Shown here: piece after piece, positions 7,570 to 16,969 of the stretch
Layout: each line of letters begins with the position of its first letter
Numbering within the stretch: the first letter of the stretch is position 1
NCBI GenBank assembly: GCA_947589095.1
Contig: CANQBX010000033.1
Location: 1-40,009, forward strand
Length of the DNA stretch: 40,009 nt
Direction of reading: 5' to 3'
Source: an uncultured Lachnospiraceae bacterium
GTDB lineage: Bacteria; Bacillota; Clostridia; Lachnospirales; Lachnospiraceae
Notes under the pieces: generated by a model
Databases searched by the model: none
Told to the model about the DNA's origin: nothing
Seen by the model: the letters and a program-made list of their open reading frames with translations, nothing else
Position numbers and translations under genes: made by a program

Positions 7570-9411
7570 CTATACGATAACTTTCATATGCACCCGTTTA
7601 AGCGCCGGATCCAGATCCCGGTCGGCGGACAGGTCGAATCTTGGCCTTCCCTCCGCGTCAAAATGCACCCGCCGGATCCCCACGCACCGCAAATGGCCGT
7701 CGATACTGGTCTCGCCATGGTAAGCGATCATCAGATTCCCGTCCTCATCGGTATAAAAGGAGTTATGCCCGGGCCCATATACCCCTTCCACGGAGTAATA
7801 CGAAAGCACCGGATAACCGTTCTTTGTCCAGTTGGCCATATCTAAAAGGTCGTCGTCCGCGTTCGCGGTCAGAAGCCCCAGCACATAAGTGTAAGCGTTC
7901 GCGGAACCGCCGGAATAGGTCAGATAGACTTTGCCGTCCGCCTGGAACGCATAGGGGCCTTCGTTATTAATGGTGCCGTCCACATTTTCCCAGCCGTAAA
8001 GGGGTCTGGTAAGAAGCACCGGCTCGCTGGTCAGCTGCCATGGCGTCCTCTCATCGGTTTCCGCGATGTAAAGCATGGAACCGGTGTCCATCGGACTGCC
8101 GATATGCCGCCTGTAGGACCAGACCAGATAGGAACGCCCGCCCGCTTTCAGATAAGTCATATCCAGCGTGATGCCGTCCTCCGAAAGCCAGCTTCCGTCC
8201 TTTCGCCGCACCCGGACCGGATCCGTCCAGCTGTCGGGATCCGTGATGCTTCCGCCATTTTTCAGCCGCATCATGTGGCACTGAGGCCCCCATACGCGGC
8301 CGCTGACCGCGAACAGAATGTAAAGCTCGCCGCCGATCAGATGGAATTCCGGGGCCCAGAAGGTCTGGTGCAGATTACGCTTCTCGTCCTCTCCGAGAAT
8401 CAGATGCTCCGTGATCCCCTCCGCGAACAGGCCATCCACGGTCGGCGCCTCTCTTACATACAGGCCGATGTCGTTCTTATTGTCGTTGGTCGCGATATAA
8501 TACTTTCTGCCTTCCCAGAACAGGATCACCGGATCGCCATAGCCCTCCGCCAGTGGGAATGGATAGCGAATCTCCTGTACCGTACCTGATATCTCATAGA
8601 TTCCGCTCCGTCCAAAATTGACGGTGGAAATGTCCCACGCCACCCGCCGCAGCGTCCGGGAGCCGTCGGAATAGGTCAGGGTCGCTTTTACATCCGCAAG
8701 CGCCTCCGGCGAATCTGTCTCCACCGTTTCCGGCACGGATACGCCGCAGTTGTAAACGCGGCTCCAGTATTGCTTCATGCGGTTGTATAACTGTTCATCA
8801 ATGCTCACAACACTGCCGGTAACGGTCTCGCCGGATTCCAAAGTAAATCCGGAAACAATGGCCTGTGACGCTGTACCTCCCTCATCGCGGACTTCGCCTA
8901 ATTTCTGCATAGATCCGAAAACAGCCGCCTGTGACACAGAACCGAAATCTGCATTCTTTGGAACAACTCTCCCGAATCTAACGGCTTCAGCTTCAGCTTT
9001 CGCCCCACTGCCGGAGTTTTCCTGTCCGGCCTCAGCCGCACTCTCCCCTGCATCCAGCGGTTCTTCTTCCCGGAAGTTAATAAAATCCTCCGTCGTCCAG
9101 TAGGACATTTTCCCGGCCATCTCTTCATCCGTACTTCCATCCTCGTTGACGGAAACAGCCGCGATCCCATACCTTCCTTCCCCGATAGAAAACACCCGCG
9201 GCTCCTTCACTCCCTTCGGATGGATCGTGTCGTCCGCCCGGATCGTGCCCTGCGCAAACACGACGCCGTAATTCTGGTTCAGCGGCCGGAAATGAACGCC
9301 GTCCCCGCTTACGGCCAGATGGACGCTCTGCGCCAGGCCCGCAGGATATTCTCCCTGAACCGGCGTACGCGTATAGACCATGACCGAAAATCCGGTATTT
9401 TCCTGGCTCAT
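7570..9411 (-). CDS. GH43 glycosidase, alpha-L-arabinofuranosidase-like
   Basis: A 613-residue protein with the same layout as its neighbour: N-terminal module (about 1-118) containing VHLAVSGDGVHFRPLNQNYG, low-complexity linker (about 120-205), Big_4-like domain (about 225-280) and C-terminal GH43 propeller. Catalytic candidates are Asp293 (YGDPV), Asp417 (TLDMT) and Glu484 (NNEGPY). VEGVYGPGHNSF near the end is typical of LbAraf43-like GH43 enzymes. There is no signal peptide, so it acts on imported oligosaccharides. The ATG at 9411 lies 3 bases after the esterase stop, indicating translational coupling. The 117 bases between its stop and the next GH43 start hold no feature I can name. Exact substrate is uncertain. 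Confidence 0.86.
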   Translation of the reverse strand: MSQENTGFSVMVYTRTPVQGEYPAGLAQSVHLAVSGDGVHFRPLNQNYGVVFAQGTIRADDTIHPKGVKEPRVFSIGEGRYGIAAVSVNEDGSTDEEMAGKMSYWTTEDFINFREEEPLDAGESAAEAGQENSGSGAKAEAEAVRFGRVVPKNADFGSVSQAAVFGSMQKLGEVRDEGGTASQAIVSGFTLESGETVTGSVVSIDEQLYNRMKQYWSRVYNCGVSVPETVETDSPEALADVKATLTYSDGSRTLRRVAWDISTVNFGRSGIYEISGTVQEIRYPFPLAEGYGDPVILFWEGRKYYIATNDNKNDIGLYVREAPTVDGLFAEGITEHLILGEDEKRNLHQTFWAPEFHLIGGELYILFAVSGRVWGPQCHMMRLKNGGSITDPDSWTDPVRVRRKDGSWLSEDGITLDMTYLKAGGRSYLVWSYRRHIGSPMDTGSMLYIAETDERTPWQLTSEPVLLTRPLYGWENVDGTINNEGPYAFQADGKVYLTYSGGSANAYTYVLGLLTANADDDLLDMANWTKNGYPVLSYYSVEGVYGPGHNSFYTDEDGNLMIAYHGETSIDGHLRCVGIRRVHFDAEGRPRFDLSADRDLDPALKRVHMKVIV

Positions 9412-9414
9412 GCG

Positions 9415-10947
9415 TTATGCCTCTCCTTTCATGCGTTTCCCGGTCATATCGATGAGAAATCTCATAAACAGTTTCTCCGGCTCCGTCACCGGCGCCGCGC
9501 CGTCGTGACCGAACACCATGTCGCAGGGCGTTTCCTCCGTATAGGGCAGCCACTCCGGCATCGGGGTGCCGTCCGCGTCCGGGCCATTGGGATCGCCGGT
9601 CTTGATGAAATTGGCCCAATAATTGCACATCTGCCTGGCCAGGTCGTAATGCTTTCCCACGAAGGGCCGCCAGCATTTGGCCAGCGTCTCGAAGAAGAAC
9701 CATAGATCCACCGAATGGAAGGTTCCCGGATGATCCCAGCCCGGGATCTCCCCATCGAATCGGTAGTAGTAATAATCATTGGCGCTTCCGAGCCGTTTCT
9801 TCTCCAGGAACAGGCTCTTGGCCGTACACTCGATGCCCGCAGCCTTCGCGTAAAGTCCCGGCTGCTCAGCCCTGCGAGCCTCTTCAAACGCGAGGAATTC
9901 CTGCGCCCGCTCCCCGAAGGCCGCTTCCGCCTTCTGCTTCAGCTCTTCCTCCGATTCCGCCTGAAGGAAATTGGGGAATTCGTCGCTGGTGTTGCCGGCC
10001 ATAATCGGCACGTCTACACATTTTCCCGCAAGGATCAGCGCGAGCGGCTCGCCGACGCAGAACCGGCCGTCCTCCACCGTGAACATCCGGCGGTGACTCT
10101 GAGCGTACTCGCTGTATTTATGTAAGATCTCGAAAGCGTCCAGCTTCCGGGCCTCCGCAAGCGACGAAACGCCGAGGAACGCGAAGAAATCCTCCCCGTT
10201 CTTCTCCGCCGACGCCAGCGGCTCCGGCGTCCCGATCCCTCCGCCGCCGTAGGGGCTTCGGATCATACCGCTCATGACCACCGCCTTCTGGAACAGCCCC
10301 TTATTCGCGGGGCACGCAATCTGGCTTAGGACGCTGCCGCCTCCCGCCGACTGGCCAGCGATCGTGATATTGTCCGGATCGCCGCCGAAAGCCGCAATGT
10401 TGCGGACCACCCACTTAAGACCCGCCTGCTGATCCAGATTGCCGAAATTCGCCGGCACGTCCGGCTGCTCGGCGGTAATCTGGGGATGAGCCAGGAAGCC
10501 GAACACATTGATCCGGTAATTCACCGTCACCACGACCACGCCGCGCCTTGCCAGGCGCTCGCCGTCAAATTCCATCTCCGCAGGGTACCCCCACTGCAGG
10601 CCGCCGCCGAAGAACCATACCAGAACCGGCTGCTTTTCGTCCGCGCTCTTCGCGCCTGTCCAGATATTTAAGTACAAACAGTCCTCGCCCATGGCGATAT
10701 CCGGATCCACATGCCACTCGCGACAGTAGATGTCGGTTCCCACTCCGGGCCTGTCCTGCACGGAAATGGGTGCGAAGCGGTAAGCGTCGCGGATGCCCTC
10801 CCAGTCGGCGCAGGGCTGGGGCGCGCGCCAGCGGTTCTCTCCGATGGGCGGCGCGGCAAAGGGTACGCCCTTAAACGCCGTGATCCGCGGGTCCGCGGCT
10901 TCGATTCCCCTTACCAGTCCGTTTTCCGTTCTCGCGATTCTGATCAT
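9415..10947 (-). CDS. Type-B carboxylesterase
   Basis: A 510-residue alpha/beta hydrolase of the carboxylesterase type-B family. Visible features are the oxyanion loop FFGGGLQWG (about 112-120), the nucleophile elbow GQSAGG with Ser200, Glu323 in GNTSDEF and His411 in PGTFHSVDL, a complete triad in the normal order. EDCLYLNIW (about 88-96) is the second family signature. There is no signal peptide, so the enzyme is probably cytoplasmic. Its place between GH8 and two GH43 genes suggests removal of acetyl or feruloyl groups from imported xylo-oligosaccharides, but the family is broad and this is inference. The start at 10947 is supported by a GGAGG-type site. Confidence 0.88.
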   Translation of the reverse strand: MIRIARTENGLVRGIEAADPRITAFKGVPFAAPPIGENRWRAPQPCADWEGIRDAYRFAPISVQDRPGVGTDIYCREWHVDPDIAMGEDCLYLNIWTGAKSADEKQPVLVWFFGGGLQWGYPAEMEFDGERLARRGVVVVTVNYRINVFGFLAHPQITAEQPDVPANFGNLDQQAGLKWVVRNIAAFGGDPDNITIAGQSAGGGSVLSQIACPANKGLFQKAVVMSGMIRSPYGGGGIGTPEPLASAEKNGEDFFAFLGVSSLAEARKLDAFEILHKYSEYAQSHRRMFTVEDGRFCVGEPLALILAGKCVDVPIMAGNTSDEFPNFLQAESEEELKQKAEAAFGERAQEFLAFEEARRAEQPGLYAKAAGIECTAKSLFLEKKRLGSANDYYYYRFDGEIPGWDHPGTFHSVDLWFFFETLAKCWRPFVGKHYDLARQMCNYWANFIKTGDPNGPDADGTPMPEWLPYTEETPCDMVFGHDGAAPVTEPEKLFMRFLIDMTGKRMKGEA

Positions 10948-10996
10948 GCCTTCCTACCTCCATACACTTTTTATCTTAAATAACATTTCTGCTATC

Positions 10997-12169
10997 TCAC
11001 CAGATTCTGTACCTTCCGCTCAGCGCCAGGAACGCGAAAAAATACAGGCAGTTATCGTAATACCGCCGTTTTCCCTTCCGCATCGGCAGTTCCCAGAAAT
11101 GTTCCACCCACATGCGGGCGATCCGGGCGCGTTCGGAAAGACCAGCTCCGCCTCTTCCATCCAGTCTCTCCGGCACCGCCAGCGCTCCCTGGGCGGCCGT
11201 GGACGTGATCGCGATCGGATGCAGGGCCGCGTTCGGGATCGGCGTTCCGTCCACCTCGTAGATGCAGAACGGTTCCGCCGCCCGCTCGACTCCGAGATAA
11301 TGCTGCAGCCGTTCCGCCGCGATCCATTGCCCCTCATCGACGCCCCACCATTCACAGTCCAGCCCGATATTGGCAACGGTCCGGTAGGAATCGCTGAAGA
11401 ACCAGTCGTGCCGGTCCTTCGTCCAGGGGATCCGCTTCACCGGGCTTCCGTCGAACTCCGCGTACTCCGCCGACATTCCGGTTACCGGATGGCAGGCGAT
11501 CGACAGATATTTCCGGCTGGCCTGCGCCGCCTCCTTCCAGAAGGGCCGGTCCTCCTCATACGCCCAAAGGGCAAATAACTCATAAAAATGCGGCAGATGA
11601 TAGGACGGATCCGTAAACGGACTGCCCGGCACGAACAGGATCAGATGGTTGTCCCGGTTCCACATCGCGTGTCCCGGCCTGCCGTTCTCCCCTTTGTGCA
11701 GGCACGCCCGCAGGATCTCCTTCGCCTCCCTCTCGTAATTGAAAATCCCCTCGCTGTTCCCCCAGCGGTGGGCTGCGAAGAAGAGCGCCATCGCGAAAAA
11801 CTCCTCTCCGTCCGGCGCCGGGCCATAGGCGTTCTTCTTCCCGTCCGGCGCGCAGGACCAGGCAAAATACCCCTCATTCGAGCCTTCGTCCATCCACATA
11901 TAAGTCTTGGCCCATTTCCAGATGCGGTCGAACTCTTCCTTCATGTCCAGCTGGACGCTCATCATCATTCCGTAGGACATGCCCTCGGTCCGGGCGTCCA
12001 CATTTCCGGTATCCTCGATATAAGCCATATCGTCCCCCACCGGGAAATAGACCCTGTCTTCTTCGTCATAGAAAAATGTATGTACGATCTCCCTGAGTCT
12101 CTTTGCGATCTCTGCCTCGCTTTTGCCGATCTCGGCAAATACGTTGCGGTATTCTTTCTTTAATTCCAT
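10997..12169 (-). CDS. GH8 reducing-end xylose-releasing exo-oligoxylanase (Rex-type)
   Basis: A 390-residue family 8 glycosidase. It matches the Rex type (such as BH2105 of Bacillus halodurans) in length and motifs: catalytic acid Glu62 in RTEGMSYGMM, general base Asp260 in FFSDSYRTVANIGLD, and His317 in ALHPIAIT, a position linked to reducing-end specificity in Rex enzymes. Such enzymes take single xylose units from the reducing end of short xylo-oligosaccharides. No signal peptide, so cytoplasmic. The ATG at 12169 lies two bases after the stop of the exporter ATPase, and its ribosome site (GAAGGAG) lies inside that ATPase gene, so the two are co-transcribed and probably coupled. Confidence 0.93.
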   Translation of the reverse strand: MELKKEYRNVFAEIGKSEAEIAKRLREIVHTFFYDEEDRVYFPVGDDMAYIEDTGNVDARTEGMSYGMMMSVQLDMKEEFDRIWKWAKTYMWMDEGSNEGYFAWSCAPDGKKNAYGPAPDGEEFFAMALFFAAHRWGNSEGIFNYEREAKEILRACLHKGENGRPGHAMWNRDNHLILFVPGSPFTDPSYHLPHFYELFALWAYEEDRPFWKEAAQASRKYLSIACHPVTGMSAEYAEFDGSPVKRIPWTKDRHDWFFSDSYRTVANIGLDCEWWGVDEGQWIAAERLQHYLGVERAAEPFCIYEVDGTPIPNAALHPIAITSTAAQGALAVPERLDGRGGAGLSERARIARMWVEHFWELPMRKGKRRYYDNCLYFFAFLALSGRYRIW

Positions 12170-12171
12170 AA

Positions 12172-13059
12172 TTACTCCTTCTCCGGCGCGGACAGTACTA
12201 CCTCACCGTCACGGACCTGAACGCGCACTTTGGAATCGTTCAGTTTCAGTTCGTCCAGCATTTCCCGCGGGATCTGCACCCGCCCGGCCTTATCCAGGAT
12301 CGCGTATTCCTCCTGGGTGTCCTCCCCTCGCCAGTCGATATCGCTTTCTTTTAAGCGCTCCGCGTAACTCTCCCGCAGGATGCGCTCACTGCTGATCTTG
12401 CCGTCGCGGATCGCGACCACCCGCTTCACCTTCTTGGACAGCGCCACGTCGTGGGTCACGATGAGCACCGTCTGTCCCTGACTGTTCAATTCCCGGAAAA
12501 TATCGAAAATGTAATCCGCCGTCCGCGCGTCCACGCTTCCCGTCGGTTCATCCGCCAGCAGCAGCTTCGGCGAATTGGCCAGGGCGATCGCGATGGCCAC
12601 CCGCTGCTGCTCGCCGCCGGATAAGGTGTTCATGCGGCTGTGCTTCTTGTCCGGCAGTCCCACCAGTTCCAGCAGTTCCAATGCCCGTGCTTTCCGCTTC
12701 CCGGCGTGGGCGAACTGCATGGGCAGCATGATATTTTCCAGGACGGACAGATACGGCACCAGGTTCCGGCCGTTGTTCTGCCACACAAAGCCCACGGTGT
12801 CACGCTTGTAGCGGGTCAGTTCCTTCGTGGTCATCGTGAACAGGTTCCGGCCGTCCACCTCCAGCTTCCCGGCGCTGGGCCGGTCCAGCCCGCCAATCAT
12901 GTTCAGGAATGTGGATTTGCCGCTGCCGCTGTTGCCGATGATGGCCGTCAGTTCCCCGGTCTCCACCGTGAGATCCAGCCCCTGCAGGGCAAGAACCTCA
13001 GTTTCTCTGGTCTTGTAGATCTTCACGAGACCATCCGCCTGTACCATTGCCTCAGACAT
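12172..13059 (-). CDS. LolD/MacB-type ABC ATPase with AbrB-like C-terminal domain
   Basis: A 295-residue ATPase from the preferred ATG at 13059 (GGGAGG 8 bases upstream; a GTG at 13068 is less likely). Walker [10 protein letters not shown] (42-50), Q-loop Gln94, signature LSGGE (146-150), Walker B LLLADE (166-171) and H-loop His203 are all present, so it should hydrolyse ATP. After the usual end (about 235) comes a tail of some 45 residues (252-291) with the AbrB/SpoVT swapped-hairpin pattern: [17 protein letters not shown] followed by a beta strand. This could dimerise the ATPase or bind DNA; neither is known. It overlaps the preceding ATPase by 8 bases and probably pairs with it on the single FtsX-type permease. 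Confidence 0.88.
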   Translation of the reverse strand: MSEAMVQADGLVKIYKTRETEVLALQGLDLTVETGELTAIIGNSGSGKSTFLNMIGGLDRPSAGKLEVDGRNLFTMTTKELTRYKRDTVGFVWQNNGRNLVPYLSVLENIMLPMQFAHAGKRKARALELLELVGLPDKKHSRMNTLSGGEQQRVAIAIALANSPKLLLADEPTGSVDARTADYIFDIFRELNSQGQTVLIVTHDVALSKKVKRVVAIRDGKISSERILRESYAERLKESDIDWRGEDTQEEYAILDKAGRVQIPREMLDELKLNDSKVRVQVRDGEVVLSAPEKE

Positions 13060-13768
13060 GGGATGCACCTCCCTCTTCTGCGGCGCCCTTCATCGTCACC
13101 CCGACCTGCCGTCCGTTCTCCAGTTCAATGATCATATCCCCGGCGTCCATCAGGCCCGTATCGTGGGTTGTCATGAGAATGGTAATGCCTTCCTTTCTGG
13201 TCAGTTCCTGCAGAAGCTGCGTGATATGCGCCGCCATCGCGCTGTCCAGCTCCGCCGTCGGCTCATCCGCCAGAAGGATCCGCGGCCGGTGGGCGATGGC
13301 CCTGGCGATGGCTACCCTCTGCTGCTCGCCGCCGGACATTTCCGCCGGCATATGCTTCGCGCGGTTCGCAAGCCCCACAAGGCTTAAGCATTCCTCCACC
13401 CGCTCTTTGCGTCCCTTTCGGACGCCGGCCAGGCGCAGGGAAAACTCCACATTCTGATAGGCCGTCAGCGATGGGATCAGCGATACCGCCTGGAACACGA
13501 AGCCCATCTGTACGCGGCGCAGATCGTCCCGCTCCCGCTCGCTTAAGGCTCCCAGGTCCTGGCCGCCGATCAGCACGCTGCCGGAGGTCGGCGCATCCAG
13601 CGCTCCGATGATGTTCAGAAGCGTGGTCTTGCCCGAGCCGGAACGCCCTTTGAGGATCGTAAATTTGCCTTCCGGTATGACCGCGTTCACATCCTTCAAG
13701 GCTTCGAAAAAGCCTCCCGCGGCCGGAAATTTCCTGCCTACGCGGCAGATCTCGATATCGGAACCCAT
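13052..13768 (-). CDS. LolD/MacB-type ABC ATPase
   Basis: A 238-residue ATP-binding subunit of the MacB/LolD class. Walker A GRSGSGKTT (41-49), Q-loop Gln93, signature MSGGE (144-148), Walker B ILLADE (about 164-169) and H-loop His202 are intact. FQAVSLIPSLTAYQNVE is typical of this class. It differs from the next ATPase in lacking the C-terminal AbrB-like tail, so the exporter could use a heterodimer. The ATG at 13768 has a rather distant purine-rich site. It is separated from the permease gene by 180 bases holding only a short direct repeat. Confidence 0.9.
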   Translation of the reverse strand: MGSDIEICRVGRKFPAAGGFFEALKDVNAVIPEGKFTILKGRSGSGKTTLLNIIGALDAPTSGSVLIGGQDLGALSERERDDLRRVQMGFVFQAVSLIPSLTAYQNVEFSLRLAGVRKGRKERVEECLSLVGLANRAKHMPAEMSGGEQQRVAIARAIAHRPRILLADEPTAELDSAMAAHITQLLQELTRKEGITILMTTHDTGLMDAGDMIIELENGRQVGVTMKGAAEEGGASHV

Positions 13769-13818
13769 TTTCTTCTCGCCCGGTCTCCTTTCCTTATATT
13801 GTCGCGCTCCTGCAAAAC

Positions 13819-13845
13819 CAGACTTTCCAATTCAGACTTTCCAAT
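13819..13845. repeat. Short direct repeat between permease and ATPase genes
   Basis: CAGACTTTCCAAT occurs twice, 14 bases apart (13819-13831 and 13833-13845), and GTCTG follows at once, allowing a small stem. This is the only structure I see in the 180-base gap 13769-13948. No convincing promoter was found there. Confidence 0.5.
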
Positions 13846-13948
13846 GTCTGCCCGACCCCTATGCCATAAACACCGTCAGTCAACATTCTGCAGCAATTTT
13901 ACTGTCTCAGCACCTATTCATTTTCTCAATCCGATGCACTATCTTCTA

Positions 13949-16900
13949 TCATTCTTCCCCTAGCTTCAAGGCCTTCGCCACATCCAGCTTCCGCACCAGC
14001 ACCACCAGCACGATCAGGCAGACGAGAAGCATCACGCCGATCACGCCGTAGAGCCGCACCATATCCTGCCGCTGGGTGATCAGCCTTAGCGGCAGCACCT
14101 GGTTGGACGCCGCGTAGGCGGTCTGCAGGATCGGCACGAACATTTTCGAAGAAAGCAGGCCCGTAAATGTCCCGGCCAGCACCGCGAATCCGCCGCAGAA
14201 GATCTGCTCATTGATCAGAATGTGGAAGATCTCGCCCCGGTGCATGCCGTTCGCCCTGAGAATTCCGAAGACCAGCTCCCGCGAGCGGATCGACAGGATC
14301 CAGTAGATCAGATAGCCCGCCGCGCAGAGGATCATCGTCATCAGAAATCCCATGGTCAGAATCCCGTTGGTGCCCTGCAGAAGCGGATCCTCGGCCGCAG
14401 CCTCGATGTCGTCCCGGCGGTTCACATATTTGGCCAGACGCACATTCTCCGCATCCATCCATTCGGAAAATGTGGCTGCTGCGCCTGCGTTCGCCGCACC
14501 GCCCACAGCATTGTCTCCATCACTGACTGCCGCTGCTGCATCTCCGGCAGAACCTTCTCCGCCTTCCGCCGCGTCCGTCACCCACACCTCATACGGCACG
14601 ACGCCCCACTCTTTATTCAAACTATCAATATTTGCAATGATCAGATACCGCGCCGTGACCGCCACCGTCCCGTCCGGATTCTGCGTCATAACGGACGGCG
14701 CGTAGCCCGGCCAGTAATCCACGAAATCCAGTACCGTGCATTCCATCCGCATCCGATCCCCGTTCGAGAAGGAGACCTTATCCCCGACCTGATACCCGAG
14801 AAGATCCCGGAAATTCGCCGACAGAAGCGCTCCCTCCGGGTCCGCCGCCAGCTCGTTCAGATACTCGTAGTAATGCTTCTCCATAAGCCCCTGGGGCATG
14901 ACCGTATTCTCGCCGAACTCCTTCGTATGGATCCCGCAGATCGTCAGCTTCTGCCCGTTATGTTCCCCGCCGGATAGCGCACCGTTCTCTTCATAAATCA
15001 CCTTCGTCCAGGACGCCGCCCCCGGCAGCCGGGCGTATTTTTCATAATCCGGCTCAAAGTACTGCAGCCGGGTCACTTCTCCGTCAAAGTTCATGCCGGA
15101 ATTGTCCCGCCAGATCTCCTTCACGATCCGGTCCGCGCCGTCAAGGTATGCCGTATTTTCCCGCGCGTTCTGCAGGATCGTCCGGGCCGTCACCGAGTGG
15201 AAGATCCCGAGGGAGATGGAAATGATCAGAAACAGCATGATGAACTGCTGCTTCCGCCCGTTCTTCGCATTTTCCATGAAGGAAATGTAGGACGCCGGTC
15301 CCCAGAACCGCTTTCCGATCCGGTAAATGAGTCCCACCAGAAGCGGCTGCAGCCGGATCAGCAGAAGCCCCAGCCCGACGATGAACAGCGACGAACTGAT
15401 ATAAAGCAAAGGCTCCATCGGCTCACCCAGAAATGCGTTCGCCTCAATCTCCGGCATTTTCCCGGAAAAAATATAATATTCATAAAGAGAAATTCCCAGC
15501 AGGATCAGGTCCAGGAAGCACATCTCCCACCAGGACCGCCTTCGGGTAACCTTCTGCTGCTTGAGACCGACAATGGACAGGCGGCTGTGCTTTAACGCCG
15601 GTATCGTGATCACCAGCACACACCCGGCCATCGCGGCCAGGCCGTAGACAAACGCCTCTCTCGTATAAGACACGGAAAGCATCCGCCCCGAACGGAATTC
15701 CAGAAAACTCCCCGCCGCGCCCAGCGCTTTCGCGAACAGCCGCCCCAGCGGCAGTCCGGCCGCCGCGCCCAGAATCACCAGGAATACGCTCTGGTAGAGG
15801 TAAAGCAGGAAGATCTGCAGTCCGGAACTTCCGCGGCTTTTCATGACCGAGATCTCGTTCCGCTCCAGATCGTACATCTGGGACGAGATCATGAACAGAA
15901 ACGCAGCCAGCAGGATCCACACCGGAGTCTGCAAAAGGAACAGTGCCGCGTCAATCCGCACCTGCTTTCTCCGGAAGCTTTCCAGAACCGGCAGATACGG
16001 AGGGTCGGAAAATGTATTCCGGTAAGGACTTTCCTCGATATAGTAACGGGTCTCGCGGATCACACGGTCCACATCCCCGGCCTTCAATTCCCGATAATCC
16101 CACAAAGGATAATAAATGCACTGCAGCGTCACCCGCGCGGCCTGTTCGCCGGTGAAATATTTCCGGAACAGATCCTCGCGGATCATGCAGTTATTATGCA
16201 GGCTCTCCGGACTTATCTGCCAGTAATCCCTGCCCAGAGCGTCAGTGCAGCTGCCGGCTGTGCCATCAGCCGAAGTGACTGCGCTCGAAGCGTTTCCATC
16301 TGCCGCCACACTTTCCCCGGAGCCGCCAGCCGCACTATCCGCCGTACCGCCCGCCCAGTCCGCTGCATCATCCGATGCCTCAAACACGCCCACGACCCGC
16401 AGACGAACAGGCTCGCCCGCCGGGTCCTTCAAGTAGACGAAATCTACCGTCTCTCCCAACAGCAGCCCAGTCTCCACCATACAGGCCTCGCTGATGACCG
16501 CCTCCAGACAGCCGTCTTCCGAAATCCCGGAATCCGAATACATTTCCCCGGATTTCAGGCTCACATGCCGGTCCAGCTCCGTCATATAGGAAATACGGAG
16601 TTTGAAACTGTCCACGTCGTCCCGGTTCATCTCCGACACGGCTTCCTGCTCGCCTACGGCGTAATATTGGATCACCGCCCGCTCCGTCACGCCCAGACGC
16701 TCATGGATCTCGTCCATCAGCCCTTCCATACGGCCGATGCTGGTGCCGCCCCGCTCCTTCTTGGACGTCAGCGAAAGCCGGTTTTTGGCCGGCCAGCTGC
16801 CGTTCTCCGCCAGATACTGATCAAATTCATCCTGTAGCATACGGTCATAGGCCGCCCCCCGATACATCGGGAAGCTTACCGTCGTCGCGATCAGAAGCGC

Positions 16901-16969
16901 GATGCCGACGAAAAGAGCCAGTCCCATCCGGCGTTTGTGCCGCAGCTTCTGAAGCATTACTTTAAGCAT
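13949..16969 (-). CDS. FtsX/MacB-type ABC exporter permease
   Basis: A 1006-residue membrane protein. An N-terminal transmembrane segment (about 15-35) precedes a large extracytoplasmic domain. A first FtsX-like four-helix region lies near 345-480, further helices near 515-640, a second extracytoplasmic region, and a C-terminal FtsX-like region (about 885-1000) with the typical RSRELVFGILRANGM. It has no ATPase; the two ATPase genes follow. The ATG at 16969 overlaps the adaptor gene by 13 bases, so the parts are made together. Two Ala/Gly/Ser/Asp-rich stretches (about 213-260 and 790-830) interrupt the extracytoplasmic domains and look inserted. By family it exports a substrate or acts mechanically on an envelope component; the cargo cannot be read from sequence. 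Confidence 0.86.
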   Translation of the reverse strand: MLKVMLQKLRHKRRMGLALFVGIALLIATTVSFPMYRGAAYDRMLQDEFDQYLAENGSWPAKNRLSLTSKKERGGTSIGRMEGLMDEIHERLGVTERAVIQYYAVGEQEAVSEMNRDDVDSFKLRISYMTELDRHVSLKSGEMYSDSGISEDGCLEAVISEACMVETGLLLGETVDFVYLKDPAGEPVRLRVVGVFEASDDAADWAGGTADSAAGGSGESVAADGNASSAVTSADGTAGSCTDALGRDYWQISPESLHNNCMIREDLFRKYFTGEQAARVTLQCIYYPLWDYRELKAGDVDRVIRETRYYIEESPYRNTFSDPPYLPVLESFRRKQVRIDAALFLLQTPVWILLAAFLFMISSQMYDLERNEISVMKSRGSSGLQIFLLYLYQSVFLVILGAAAGLPLGRLFAKALGAAGSFLEFRSGRMLSVSYTREAFVYGLAAMAGCVLVITIPALKHSRLSIVGLKQQKVTRRRSWWEMCFLDLILLGISLYEYYIFSGKMPEIEANAFLGEPMEPLLYISSSLFIVGLGLLLIRLQPLLVGLIYRIGKRFWGPASYISFMENAKNGRKQQFIMLFLIISISLGIFHSVTARTILQNARENTAYLDGADRIVKEIWRDNSGMNFDGEVTRLQYFEPDYEKYARLPGAASWTKVIYEENGALSGGEHNGQKLTICGIHTKEFGENTVMPQGLMEKHYYEYLNELAADPEGALLSANFRDLLGYQVGDKVSFSNGDRMRMECTVLDFVDYWPGYAPSVMTQNPDGTVAVTARYLIIANIDSLNKEWGVVPYEVWVTDAAEGGEGSAGDAAAAVSDGDNAVGGAANAGAAATFSEWMDAENVRLAKYVNRRDDIEAAAEDPLLQGTNGILTMGFLMTMILCAAGYLIYWILSIRSRELVFGILRANGMHRGEIFHILINEQIFCGGFAVLAGTFTGLLSSKMFVPILQTAYAASNQVLPLRLITQRQDMVRLYGVIGVMLLVCLIVLVVLVRKLDVAKALKLGEE

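Noticed and set aside
12123-13768. Possible frameshift or split gene, because two ATPase genes overlap
   Set aside because: Each encodes a full set of Walker A, signature, Walker B and H-loop motifs, so they are two intact subunits.
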